From: Phymatolithon calcareum
Taxonomy: Eukaryota > Rhodophyta > Florideophyceae > Hapalidiales
Length of the DNA stretch: 64,000 bases
Direction: 5' to 3'
Assembly: GCA_977006965.1 (NCBI GenBank)
Contig: OZ345354.1
Coordinates: forward strand, 1,736,001 to 1,800,000
Below the pieces are notes generated by a model. That model searched no databases, was not told where the DNA came from, and saw nothing but the letters and a program-made list of their open reading frames with translations. Both the position numbers and the translations under genes were made by a program. This document shows, piece after piece, positions 30,274 to 39,972 of this stretch. The number at the start of each line of letters is the position of its first letter. Within the stretch, counting starts at the first letter, position 1.

Positions 30274-31374
30274 TTACCAAACGTCGTGGAGTACTCTAAC
30301 CTCTTGAGTTCTGTATATGAATTTTTCCTTGTCAGCTTCACCATCACTAGTACACTCCGATCCGCAATCCTGCTCACATGTATACAGCCCCAAAGCCATG
30401 AAGTTAAGCGCTGCTTCATTTTGAGTGCTTGGAACCACATCTTCGGGTTTCAAATAAAAGAGAACTGAACCCAACAATTGCAACTCAAAAACTTGTGCCC
30501 CGCTGCAATGTGGGCACCGTACGTGGTGAGGCTCAGGTGCAGGATAGCTCGGCCAAACTGGATCCCCTGCAAATTTATAGCGAAGAACTTGCTCAGGGGC
30601 GCGTTCAATGACTTTGCGAAAAACATCCATAGCTTGAGACGCATCAGTATCTTCAATATCGTTCTCTGCCTCCCACGTCGACGCTTCCCCAGTTTTCAAA
30701 AGCAGCGCTTCTTCTGCTTTATATGCCTGGATCAACTTCTCGATGTCGTCAGTGTCATTAGCTATGGTGGAGCCTTTCGGCTCCGTTGCAACTTCCACAA
30801 AATGTGGTTTTAGAAAACCGGAAGATACGACTACATCTGCTAGTCCAGCGTCTGGTAGCTTTTTGGACCCCTCTTCAGAATTAACTTCAGTTGATATCTG
30901 AGCCTTTTCGTTTGATATTTGCAAATGCTGCGCCAGTAATTGTTCGACGGCCTGCAGACCATTGTCAGAAGATTGGGACGAAGAATTTCCATCGTCATCT
31001 GAATCGGTGTCCCAGCTAACATCATTTCGCACGGGCAAGCTCTCCGTCCTCTCTTCGGTTTTCATCCCAGTGCCAGTTGCATCACGTTGATGTTCGTCAA
31101 ATGCACGCAACGCATACCAGCTTTCCGGTTTCCGAGAGCACAGGACAGAATTACATCCGAAAAGCATAATCACGCGGTTTGTATGCGCTGGATGAGGCGC
31201 AAAGGCTTGCATGAGGAGTACTCTTTCTCTGTTGCAACACGGACATTTTGTGATCTTTGGATGTTCACCTGGCGGCCAGAGAGGAGTACCACCAAGACGC
31301 GTGTCGCGCCATGTTCCTGAAGTTGGAGATTCAGATTCTACAGCATAACCGATAACCCAATCTGTGTCTGTCAT
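30274..31374 (-). CDS. PDCD2/TSR4-like protein
   Basis: A 366-residue homologue of PDCD2L/Tsr4, cytosolic proteins that chaperone ribosomal protein uS5 (Rps2) during 40S assembly. The N-terminus GYAVESES..TRLGGTPLWPP is followed by a Cys-rich zinc-binding region (CPCCNRERVLLMQAFAP..LFGCNSVLCSRKPESWYALR). After an acidic insert, the C-terminal PDCD2_C domain contains RCPHCSGAQVFELQLLGSVLFYL and a final CEQDC..YRTQEVRVL. The 3' end lies 82 bp from the convergent ORP gene. Confidence 0.9.
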   Translation of the reverse strand: MTDTDWVIGYAVESESPTSGTWRDTRLGGTPLWPPGEHPKITKCPCCNRERVLLMQAFAPHPAHTNRVIMLFGCNSVLCSRKPESWYALRAFDEHQRDATGTGMKTEERTESLPVRNDVSWDTDSDDDGNSSSQSSDNGLQAVEQLLAQHLQISNEKAQISTEVNSEEGSKKLPDAGLADVVVSSGFLKPHFVEVATEPKGSTIANDTDDIEKLIQAYKAEEALLLKTGEASTWEAENDIEDTDASQAMDVFRKVIERAPEQVLRYKFAGDPVWPSYPAPEPHHVRCPHCSGAQVFELQLLGSVLFYLKPEDVVPSTQNEAALNFMALGLYTCEQDCGSECTSDGEADKEKFIYRTQEVRVLHDVW

Positions 31375-31684
31375 TTTTCAGGTGTCGCCAGTACAGTACG
31401 CTTCGCTTGTGCCAACAGCGACCATAGTGACGAATTGTAGCCAGCGGATAGAAGAAGTATCGAAAGCCATCTATGATACTGTACGGACGTCGTTCAGCTG
31501 CCTGAGCCATACTACAGTATCATATGATACTGTACGTTGACACAGTCTAAACCAAGGGATTCATTGATCCCGAGTCGTCCTAATTGACTGATCATACTTG
31601 TCAAATTTTGCACTGTCTTCAGGTCAGTCAAGACACATATCCGTTGAGTTATTCTCAAGAATAATCCTGTTCAAGAGCGCGGTC
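31375..31684. promoter_or_regulatory. Divergent promoter with 22-bp palindrome
   Basis: The spacer between PDCD2L-like (-) and p24 (+). It contains TATGATAC at 31472-31479 and a perfect 22-bp palindrome at 31513-31534 built from two overlapping copies (GTATCATATGATAC core). Both are followed by TGTACG. The density of this word here suggests a regulatory element. Confidence 0.45.
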
Positions 31685-32545
31685 ATGGCTGCGGAGCGCG
31701 AGGCGATGAGAAACTATGCGGCGCGCAGACTCCTGAGTTGTTTGCTGGCACTGTGCCTGACTTTATCCCTTTTTGAAGTGGGAAGTGCAATTAACTTCGA
31801 CATCGCGCCAGGGAAGGAGGAATGTTTCTTTGAAGAAGTGCATCAGGGCACTCAAATTGCGGGTGCCTATGCAGTCACTCAGGGATCGCACATGGACATC
31901 GATGTGCAGATTTACAACCCGCGGAACAATGTCATTTACAATGCGAAAAGAGACGGCGAGGGAAAGTTTCAGATGAAAGCAGACTCAGATGGGACGTTCA
32001 GGTTCTGCTTCAGCAACAAGGTTAGTATTCCACAATTTTACGTGTCGTTTGGCGTAGAGAATTGCCCATCGTGAAAGTCGAAGTTTTAACTCTCCGTTGT
32101 TTATTTTCTTGCAGATGAGTACCATTTCACACAAAACGGTCAAGCTTATAATTACAACCGGTGAACCTGTAGATTTGACGACGTTGGCGAAGAAGGAGAG
32201 CATGGATAAGGTCGAGCGATGGATTGTAAGCATCTCTCATACAGTTCGCATGATTGACTTCCATCAACAGGAGTACCGACTGCTGCATGAGCGACATTTG
32301 AAGAGTAAGTTCAGAGCATTTCCCTGGCGCTATGCTGAAGCGAATGTATTTTAGCGTCTGTATTCTGACCCTTTCATCTCCTCACTCCTATGTCTCCCCG
32401 TGAAGCTGTAAAAAACACAAATGACAAAGTTAAGTGGTGGTCGTTTATTGAATGCTTAGCGGTGATGGGTGTCTCTGGGCTGCAAGTTTTGTTCATCAAG
32501 AGAATGTTCAGCAAACATACACCGGGTATCAAGCGCATGGTGTGA
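31685..32545 (+). CDS. p24/EMP24 cargo receptor (3 exons)
   Basis: Exons are 31685-32020, 32115-32304 and 32406-32545; introns of 94 and 101 bp have GTTAGT and GTAAGT donors. The 221-residue type I membrane protein has a signal peptide (LLSCLLALCLTLSLFEVGSA), a GOLD domain (EECFFEEVHQGTQIAGAY, GTFRFCFSNK with the paired cysteines), a coiled-coil stalk ending in the conserved RHLKTVKNTNDKVKWWS that spans the exon 2/3 junction, one membrane span and a short basic tail (FIKRMFSKHTPGIKRMV). p24 proteins cycle between ER and Golgi in COPI/COPII vesicles and sort cargo. The tail lacks a KKXX signal. The splice pattern is supported by the uninterrupted p24 motif. Confidence 0.92.
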
Positions 32546-32660
32546 GATGGGAGCAATGAATATTCATCCACAAAATTTAAAAAGAGGTTTAGGACTTGAA
32601 GCTATGTAAGTAAAACAGTGCTCTATCCTCCAGTCGCAAGTATGCATACTTCGCTTTCTC

Positions 32661-34622
32661 TTACTTGTCCTGGAAAAGCGCTTTGTTGATGACGGCACGG
32701 CCACGCACGCGCTTACGAAAAACTTCTGGAGGAGATCTTTTCGAAACTGAACCTGCAATTTCTCGAACAAGCGGCCTCTCTTGAGCTGCTGCTGTTCGTG
32801 TATCGGGTTGAAGCGTCAGGCGCTTCCCCATGGAGAAAAATCTGCTGCGAATAACGCCCTGAGGCTGTCGTTCTTCACCACATTCGTCGTGCTTCACCTC
32901 AATGATGTCAGCATCATCAGCATTACTATGTCTCTCATGCGTATTGTCATGAGAGCCCTCGTCCTCGACTTTTGCCAGTAATTCATAAGCTTCCCCGTCG
33001 GGACTGGGACTGCGCTCCGGGCTTTCTAAAGCAGAGCTCGATTTCGGTCCTTGATATGCAAATCTATTCATAAACCTTTTCATCGAGTTCTTGGGAAGCA
33101 ACGGCGATATTTTGCGGTTCGCTCTAGCGTCTGACGAATGTCGTCGTGGTCGCTTAGTAGATGGCAATTTTTCGGCAGATCGTCGTCCCGATTTCAGTCC
33201 AACGCCTACACCTGCTTTCGTCAGCTTGCGTACATCTCTCTTCCCCAGCCCAAATGGGCGAGTCAAGTCATCAGCATCGCCCTGTTTCTTCGGACGTTTA
33301 AAACTGCTCCAAATACTGCCAGTAGTAGGTACAACAGACCCCGGTGTTAGTCGAGATGCAATTTGCCTTGGATTGAAACTTTGAGGCCCTCGAGTTAGTC
33401 TAGATTTCAAGTTTGCAGTCTGGTTGAACAAACTTGTAACAGTTCTCTTCGCTGGTAGCACCTGAAACCCGCCGGAACGTGTGCCCTTCGTTGATGGAGC
33501 TGTCACGGCTGACATTTTCGGTCTGCTCTGTGATTGCCTCTGAATCGGGCGCTCGACAACATCGAGTGGCTCCAAATACTCCTTCAGAGTTGAAGGATGG
33601 ATCAATCCCATCGCAATGCCTTTCATGAGGCTGTCGCTGTGCTGACCGCCCAAGAAGCTTAAATCTGGTTCCCCATCGCCGCCCGTCGGGATGACTCCGC
33701 TTGGAAGCATCGCGATACGCGCAGGGTCAAAGACTGAGAGATGAGCAGCTTTTCCAGAACTAATGTCAAACACCGTTTGGTGCCGAAACACTAGACATGC
33801 TCTGTAAAAGTGGGTCATGAAATCCCTTGATACGGGATAACGCATGTCAGCGCGAATAGCGTGCAGCAAGCGCGACAACGTCCTGTGTTTTTTCACGAGC
33901 CCGTGTGCACGCTTAACGCCAAGGTTTTTGACACCCTCGAAAAAATCGCATCCCGCGCACACGCACATCCACATGAACATGTCCGGGCTGATGTTGTGCA
34001 TTGGGGGGTCTTCAAGGGATGAAAAGTTTTTCGTTTGAAATAAATCGCCGTCTCCATGCTTTGTCATCTTGTACATCACCTTGGACGCACCATAGACAAC
34101 AAGATCTGAATCTTCCGTGAGCACACAATCGATTTGGCCGTTAAGAGTCATCCATGCCAACTGTGCATCGGCCTCGTATGGTGCAACGACATATTCGACG
34201 TTAATCTTGCGACATTGTTTAATGACTTCGCGAGCCATTTCCGCGGTGACGGGAACAGCTTGTTGGAAAAACACCTCAGCCGCGCGGTGGTTACCCTGGC
34301 GTTGTGCTGCTTTCGCTTTCTTAAGTGCCTCCTCTCTTCTCGCGCGGCGTTCTTTGTGTGTGTCGGCTTTCATTGGAAGACCAGCACCGTCAAACACGAG
34401 AACGGGTATCACCTCGTAATGGATAAGCATTCTAACTCTGTCCAAGACGTAGTCGACGTAAAGTGTGGTCGGCTGTCCCGTGCAGAGCTTGCCAGCGCAC
34501 GCAAACGCGCCTTTGTGAAGCCATGCATAAACATCAACTCCGACACGACGATTTGCAAACTGCTTGACGTGTTTTTTCTCAAAGATAGGACGCAGCACTT
34601 GCAGAAGACCAGGTATTCCCAT
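32661..34622 (-). CDS. EXO1: Exonuclease 1 (XPG/FEN family)
   Basis: A 653-residue 5'-3' exonuclease and flap endonuclease for mismatch repair and double-strand-break resection. The nuclease core (about 1-330) is complete: MGIPGLLQVL, VGVDVYAWLHKG (metal Asp), VFDGAGLPMK, APYEADAQLAWM (Glu/Asp), TEDSDLVVYG and GCDFFEGVKNLGVKRA with the helix-two-turn-helix. WLHKGAFACA matches EXO1 better than FEN1 or XPG. The C-terminal half is basic, disordered and Ser-rich, as in EXO1, where it binds repair partners. It is intronless. The 3' end lies 115 bp from the convergent p24 gene. Confidence 0.93.
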   Translation of the reverse strand: MGIPGLLQVLRPIFEKKHVKQFANRRVGVDVYAWLHKGAFACAGKLCTGQPTTLYVDYVLDRVRMLIHYEVIPVLVFDGAGLPMKADTHKERRARREEALKKAKAAQRQGNHRAAEVFFQQAVPVTAEMAREVIKQCRKINVEYVVAPYEADAQLAWMTLNGQIDCVLTEDSDLVVYGASKVMYKMTKHGDGDLFQTKNFSSLEDPPMHNISPDMFMWMCVCAGCDFFEGVKNLGVKRAHGLVKKHRTLSRLLHAIRADMRYPVSRDFMTHFYRACLVFRHQTVFDISSGKAAHLSVFDPARIAMLPSGVIPTGGDGEPDLSFLGGQHSDSLMKGIAMGLIHPSTLKEYLEPLDVVERPIQRQSQSRPKMSAVTAPSTKGTRSGGFQVLPAKRTVTSLFNQTANLKSRLTRGPQSFNPRQIASRLTPGSVVPTTGSIWSSFKRPKKQGDADDLTRPFGLGKRDVRKLTKAGVGVGLKSGRRSAEKLPSTKRPRRHSSDARANRKISPLLPKNSMKRFMNRFAYQGPKSSSALESPERSPSPDGEAYELLAKVEDEGSHDNTHERHSNADDADIIEVKHDECGEERQPQGVIRSRFFSMGKRLTLQPDTRTAAAQERPLVREIAGSVSKRSPPEVFRKRVRGRAVINKALFQDK

Positions 34623-35944
34623 GCTGTTTTACCGTTGGATCCAGGGCAGAGTACTGCCCCGGCGGGGGATCATGGCCAAGCGGCGTGCAAAAGTAATATC
34701 AATATCGAAATTTAGATTTCTGGTGCTCATCGAAGAAGACGTATATTTTGAATATTTTTACATATACTGGTTCAGAAGTATTTGGCGGGAAAATCGAATT
34801 CAAAGCCTAACAAGAAATTTGATCAGTCTTCCAGAATTTCCTGACTTTTACCAATTGACCCGCTGGACACCTGGAAACCTTCCGCACTTCCCTGTCATAA
34901 GATTATCTGGCCAATCACAGGAGGAACGCTGACAACAAGCTGTTAACAGAGTTCTCTTGAGAGCTGTCCAATTGGCTGAAAGTGGCTTTTCCAACTAATG
35001 TATCATACTATTGACTTTGTTTCTTTTTGTCGTCTCCCAAAAGGCGGAACTGGGAGACTGGAACACCGATTCCCTGACATCGCAAGACAGATCATGAGAT
35101 TCCGTCCAGACGACAAATCCTGAAACCCAACACGGGTCGGGAAGCATCCCAGATGGCCGAAAGGTTGCCCCTCTGCACTTATATTTTCAGATATGGTTCA
35201 TAGCTTTATGTTTAAAGTTGTGAACCACATCGACCATATCAATTGTTTCGTGCTCGATGCATTAGACAAAGTAAGGACTTGCACGAAGGTGCAAATGCGT
35301 ACATCTTTTCATCTTGCATTGCACGCGACATAGAATCCCATCGACACGACGCGCAAGAGGTGTCCCGGAGGCAGAGAAGGAAATTGCAAAGCCTTAAGTA
35401 TTCCCCCTCAACACCAACGTGGTGTATCGCGTCAAAGACCTGAGATAGGACTGGATTGACACGTGAATATGCCCAGTGGAAGATAGATCAGTGAAGCGTG
35501 AAAAAGGCGGCCCTGCCATTCCAAGATAAGGTTCTTGGAGCTATTAAATCAACATCATCTAACATTCGCAACACCGCGATCAAGCTCTTGTGACTCACGG
35601 GCCTAGACATGCAAGCCGCCATAGTGGGAAAGCATGACCTCTGGGCACGAACAGTAGGCAAAGGAGTGAAGGAATGAATGTGCACATTTTAAATTCGTGA
35701 AGGTTGACTGCTTTCGAAAGATGGCATTTCCACACCTGCTATAAAATCTAGAGAGTAAATGACGTCAAGCCAATTACAGAACACCTTAAGGACCTCAATC
35801 TCGTAACTAGTCTAGTCCTCTAGTCCTCTTAGCTTCACCGTAGCTGCATCTGCCTGCCGGGTGCACAGCAGACAAAAACAATAGGTCAAATATTATTTAG
35901 GTCCAAGAAGTAAAATAAGTTTAGTAATGTCTACAATTCTTGAT
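34623..35944. other. Intergenic, no gene seen
   Basis: A 1.3-kb spacer between EXO1 and SF3A1, both on the minus strand. A GTATCATA octamer is present at 35000-35007, upstream of EXO1. I see no coding region or RNA gene. Confidence 0.4.
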
Positions 35945-37834
35945 TCAGTCCTTCTTCTTTCTTCCTCCACGCTCCTTCAATTCTAGAGTAATCACGCTTC
36001 GTTCCCCAATATTATAAAATGCGAGTGTCATTTTATCCTTCATGAACCCGCCCGTCGTACACTGCAGCTTCTGCTTATTAATCGGCACCTTAATGACCCC
36101 ATGCAAGTACCGCTTCAGCTTGCTCACCGTACTCTTCAACGGCGCCTTCATCTCGATCTCCTGCCCTTGCAAATCCCAATTCGCGTTACTGTGTTTTGGC
36201 ACCTTAATCACAACCTGAACTGAGTCCCCTACCTTCGCCAGCCACTCAGTCTCAGGCACTAGTCCAACCGGAGTCACCACAGGTTCCGGAACGGGCATTA
36301 AAAGTTCATCCTCTTCAGCTTCAGGTGCCGTACTACGTGGCTTAGAAGCAAGAGCATCCTTGGCCGCGGCAATGCGAGCCCGTTTTTCGGGTGTTGCCAT
36401 GGTAGAGTTCGCTGACGAACCGGCGACACGCTTTGCACCGGGGAGTTGCGGGCCCGTTGGAACAGGCCGTGCGAGTGCCGCGTCTGCTTCTGCCGCTGAC
36501 GGTCGAGGTCGTGCTGCAAGCCCACTTTGCAGATCGCCGCGGTTATAAACCTCAGACTCATTCCTCGCTCTGCTCAGCCGCGCCAGACTGCGCACCATTT
36601 CCGCATCACTGGCAAGGTTTTGCTGTCTGTTCTTATCCAATGCTCGAGCACGCTCCTCCTTGAAGGCAGGGTCGAACAATTCTGCCTGCACTGCCGCCTC
36701 GGCCTGTGAAGCAGGCACAACTTGTCCGGAGGGCAGCTGTACGACTGCCTCTTTCTGCGGAGCACGGACATGCGCAGTCGAACCAGTTCCTTCGATGGGG
36801 AGTTTTCGAATGCGGTCCGCCGGAATGTCCGCGTGTACATTGGCCACAACAACATTTTCACCCTCGTCGATGTCCATGTCGACATCCATATCGACACCGC
36901 TGCGGTTTTTCTCGAGCTCGCGTCGTGCATTCTCAGCCGCCGCGAGCACGCGAGGAAGCTGGCGTGCATCTGCGATAGGTGCCGGTAGTTCTTCTTCCAG
37001 GTCATCAAGATCAATTGTCTCTAGAGGCGTGAAGTCCTGCCAGTCGATCTGTGCCGCGAGCAGTCGCTCTTCGGCACTTTCCGCAGCCGCCTGTGCACGC
37101 TCATTACGCTGTTGCTCCCAGTCATGCATATACCACACGCGCTCCATGAGCGGCTCGCGGGATGCGGCATTTTTCCGAAACTTTTCGATTAATGCCCCTT
37201 TGCCGCCTGGAGGTCGCAGAATCGCGGAATATGCATCCACGAGGCGCTGAAAGGTGGTGAAGAACGGATGCAACGGTTTCAGAAAGTCAAACACTGCATT
37301 GCGCGACTCTTTGTTTAGCAGTTGGGTCTGGAAGTCGACTCCATGTTGTGCTACAAATTGCGCGGTAAGCTTCATGACGTCCAGGATAAATGCAGTCGGG
37401 GCAGGGTTTACGGCATGTACCGTAAATATGTCCTCAGGAGGCGGATCATTCGGTGCCTTTCGCGCCGCATCTTTGCGTGCGCGCGCTGCTCTAAGTTTTG
37501 AGACAACCGGCGCAGCTGTGGTCGTAACTGCCTCATCGACAAGTTTCGGTTTCTCCGGGACGCTCTTTTCGCTCTTGCGTGCACTGGGTGCCACACTTTC
37601 GCTACTTTTGGCGGCAGAGGGGGTGACAATTTTAGACAGATAGTACTGGTGGTACGGGTCGCGCTCGAAAAGAAAAGAAAACTTAGGTTCTGAAGCTTTG
37701 CGCACCTTCAGCAAGCCCTCCAAAGCCGGCTTTTTCGACACCGCCTCCGCCGTTTTATCCACCACCAACCGAACCTCCAATGGGGGCACGATAAGTCCCA
37801 CCCCGGCACGAGCAGCTTCTGCTCTTTCGTTCAT
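35945..37834 (-). CDS. SF3A1: Splicing factor 3A subunit 1
   Basis: A 629-residue core component of the U2 snRNP (Prp21 in yeast). The first SURP module starts almost at the N-terminus (PPLEVRLVVDKTAEAV..FSFLFERDPYHQYYLSKI, about 17-70). The second SURP lies at about 135-205 (FILDVMKLTAQFVAQHG..FDFLKPLHPFFTTFQRLVDAY). A ubiquitin-like domain closes the protein (about 540-625; VQVVIKVPKHS..GFMKDKMTLAFYNIGERSVITLELKERGGRKKK), as in animal and plant SF3A1. The frame is open to 37882 from a GTG; the first ATG is 37834. It is intronless, although it encodes a spliceosome part. Confidence 0.95.
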   Translation of the reverse strand: MNERAEAARAGVGLIVPPLEVRLVVDKTAEAVSKKPALEGLLKVRKASEPKFSFLFERDPYHQYYLSKIVTPSAAKSSESVAPSARKSEKSVPEKPKLVDEAVTTTAAPVVSKLRAARARKDAARKAPNDPPPEDIFTVHAVNPAPTAFILDVMKLTAQFVAQHGVDFQTQLLNKESRNAVFDFLKPLHPFFTTFQRLVDAYSAILRPPGGKGALIEKFRKNAASREPLMERVWYMHDWEQQRNERAQAAAESAEERLLAAQIDWQDFTPLETIDLDDLEEELPAPIADARQLPRVLAAAENARRELEKNRSGVDMDVDMDIDEGENVVVANVHADIPADRIRKLPIEGTGSTAHVRAPQKEAVVQLPSGQVVPASQAEAAVQAELFDPAFKEERARALDKNRQQNLASDAEMVRSLARLSRARNESEVYNRGDLQSGLAARPRPSAAEADAALARPVPTGPQLPGAKRVAGSSANSTMATPEKRARIAAAKDALASKPRSTAPEAEEDELLMPVPEPVVTPVGLVPETEWLAKVGDSVQVVIKVPKHSNANWDLQGQEIEMKAPLKSTVSKLKRYLHGVIKVPINKQKLQCTTGGFMKDKMTLAFYNIGERSVITLELKERGGRKKKD

Positions 37835-38089
37835 TCTTAACGGCACCTCGTGATCCCGGTTGCAAAGGATACCTGAAGGCACGGGTTGTGGATAGGTTCA
37901 ACAACATGCAGACCAGCATCCCGTGATTCTCATACCAGCTTGACTTACAGTAGTATCAACTGAGCTCCGAATTTGCAATATCTGCCGGCGGTTCTATTGC
38001 CGAGCGTGGCACCGCAGTCCCATCAAACCGCTCAAGCAACACCTCAACCTCACTCTTCTTCGCATCGTCGCCGAGATCAACCACAAAAA

Positions 38090-39712
38090 ATGCCGCCTCG
38101 AGCTAAGCGGCGTCCTAGTGGAAAGTCTAGCAAGAAGAAGGCTGCGAAATGGGAGGCTCAGGCGTTTGTGCTTGTGCAAAATTTGCAGAACCACGTCGAG
38201 GACGACAGTCGTTGGACCAAGCGCGACATCGTTGAGTCTTTGCACACGCTAGAATCCAATCTCACAAAACTCCGAAATGTGCAACGACCCGGTCCATCTG
38301 ACGAAGACTCTCTCATTCCCAGCCGCACGAATGCCGACTTCGAAGCGTTCAGCGACTGGCTGCGTGACGCCCACGGGATCAATTTACCCGAATTGAGACT
38401 GCGAATCACTCGCGTCGCAGAGGATGCTGATAATTTTTCGCTCTTTGCAACGGGAAAGATTGCCGCCGGTGCACATCTTGTTTCTGTTCCCGAGGAGGCG
38501 ATGTTGTCAACGACCGAGCTTGAACCACTTGGACTAGGAGCCCTTCTCCGCTCTGCACCTGAGTTGGCGCGTGTGCCCAGTGTTCTTCTCGCTCTTATTT
38601 TGTTATCGCAGGCGCTAGACCCTGAGTCGCCTTTTCGCGCGTACATCCGAACGCTACCAAGCACATTCACTACGCCGTTTGCAATGTTTGCCGCCTCACA
38701 TTTCTGTGCCCTTCGCCCATCGCCAGCATTCGACAGAGCAGTGAACACCATGCGCGGGCTTGTTCGTCGATACGCTCGGGTGTACTCGGCGCTACGTGAG
38801 CTACAGTTGCCGTCCCTCCCTGTGCTTGAGTTTTCTTTCAATCGCTACATGTGGGCTGTATCTGTCGTAATGACGCGTCAGAACGAAATACCCACCGACC
38901 CACGCTCCCTAGCGCTCGTTCCGGTCTGGGATCTATGCAATCACTCTCCTGGAACACACACAACTTCAGTTGCCATCAATCCGGAGATGGAGACAATCAC
39001 GGTTGAGTGCGACGCCATGCGTGCTTTCAACGAAGGGGATCCGGTCACGATATTTTATGGTACCAGACCTAATTCGGAGCTGCTGCTCTTTTCTGGCTTT
39101 CTACAGAAAGACAATGTATACGATAAGGTGTCGATCCCTCTCGTGCTCCGTAAAACTGACCCTCTCTGCACGTTGAAATTGCGAATAATGGAAAAGGCAA
39201 AGGTAGTCGCTATGCCGCAGAAGGATACTTCCAATGACGGGGACAGTACTCCTATGCCACTGAAGCTGCCGGAGACAGACCCACTGTCTGCATTTAAACG
39301 ACGTATCCTTGACAAGTCGAGCGTTGTATTACCCCCGGAAACGGAGCCTGCCGACATGTGGATAATCAAGGTTGTCGCGAAGAGTGACGGGTCGCTTGGC
39401 GATGACGGATTGGCACTTGCGCGGGTGATTAGTATGGACAAGAAGGGACTTGAAGCGTTTTTGCGGACTGGGAAAAAGCTCCCGACAAAACCCCTTGAAG
39501 ATGAAGGGGCTGAGCAAAAGGCGTTGGACCTTGTATGGGAAGCCACAAAAGGTGTGATGGAAAGATATGACGTTGTAAAAGACGACGAGGAAAATTGCAC
39601 GTCTATATCGTCTTGCCCAACGCAAATGAAACTTATTCGACAGCTGTTGACGGAGGAGCGGGCGTTACTTGAGCGCATTTTGAAGGTTCATCGGAAAGAC
39701 GTTGCAGAATAG
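38090..39712 (+). CDS. SETD3-like SET-domain methyltransferase
   Basis: A 540-residue non-histone methyltransferase of the SETD3/Rubisco-LSMT group. The split SET domain starts at NFSLFATGKIAAGAHLVSVPEEAMLST, has a long insert, and closes with PVWDLCNHSPG (about 281, S-adenosylmethionine binding) and FYGTRPNSELLLFSGF (about 322, catalytic Tyr). A helical substrate-binding domain follows. The wording of the SET core is closest to SETD3, the actin-histidine methyltransferase, and there is no plastid transit peptide but a basic N-terminus (PPRAKRRPSGKSSKKK). The frame is open from a TTG at 37973; the first ATG is 38090. Confidence 0.85.
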   Translation: MPPRAKRRPSGKSSKKKAAKWEAQAFVLVQNLQNHVEDDSRWTKRDIVESLHTLESNLTKLRNVQRPGPSDEDSLIPSRTNADFEAFSDWLRDAHGINLPELRLRITRVAEDADNFSLFATGKIAAGAHLVSVPEEAMLSTTELEPLGLGALLRSAPELARVPSVLLALILLSQALDPESPFRAYIRTLPSTFTTPFAMFAASHFCALRPSPAFDRAVNTMRGLVRRYARVYSALRELQLPSLPVLEFSFNRYMWAVSVVMTRQNEIPTDPRSLALVPVWDLCNHSPGTHTTSVAINPEMETITVECDAMRAFNEGDPVTIFYGTRPNSELLLFSGFLQKDNVYDKVSIPLVLRKTDPLCTLKLRIMEKAKVVAMPQKDTSNDGDSTPMPLKLPETDPLSAFKRRILDKSSVVLPPETEPADMWIIKVVAKSDGSLGDDGLALARVISMDKKGLEAFLRTGKKLPTKPLEDEGAEQKALDLVWEATKGVMERYDVVKDDEENCTSISSCPTQMKLIRQLLTEERALLERILKVHRKDVAE

Positions 39713-39972
39713 CAAGGGATCTTAAGGATTGTTCATTTTAAAACTTACTAAACTATTACTGTTGGGAAAGGAGAACGCCATCTACATCAAGCGCTATGGT
39801 ATTCCATGCGGGCAAGTGTACCGTATGGGCATTTTAGCAACCAGCAAAAGAAGACAAAATTGGTCGGCAACGACTTTATCAAAAATATTTTACACGCAAT
39901 ATAAGAGCTACTGTACAGTAATTTCTCTGTTGTTGCCTGTAGCCAGCTCTTGGCAATGAAGTTTCACCACTT

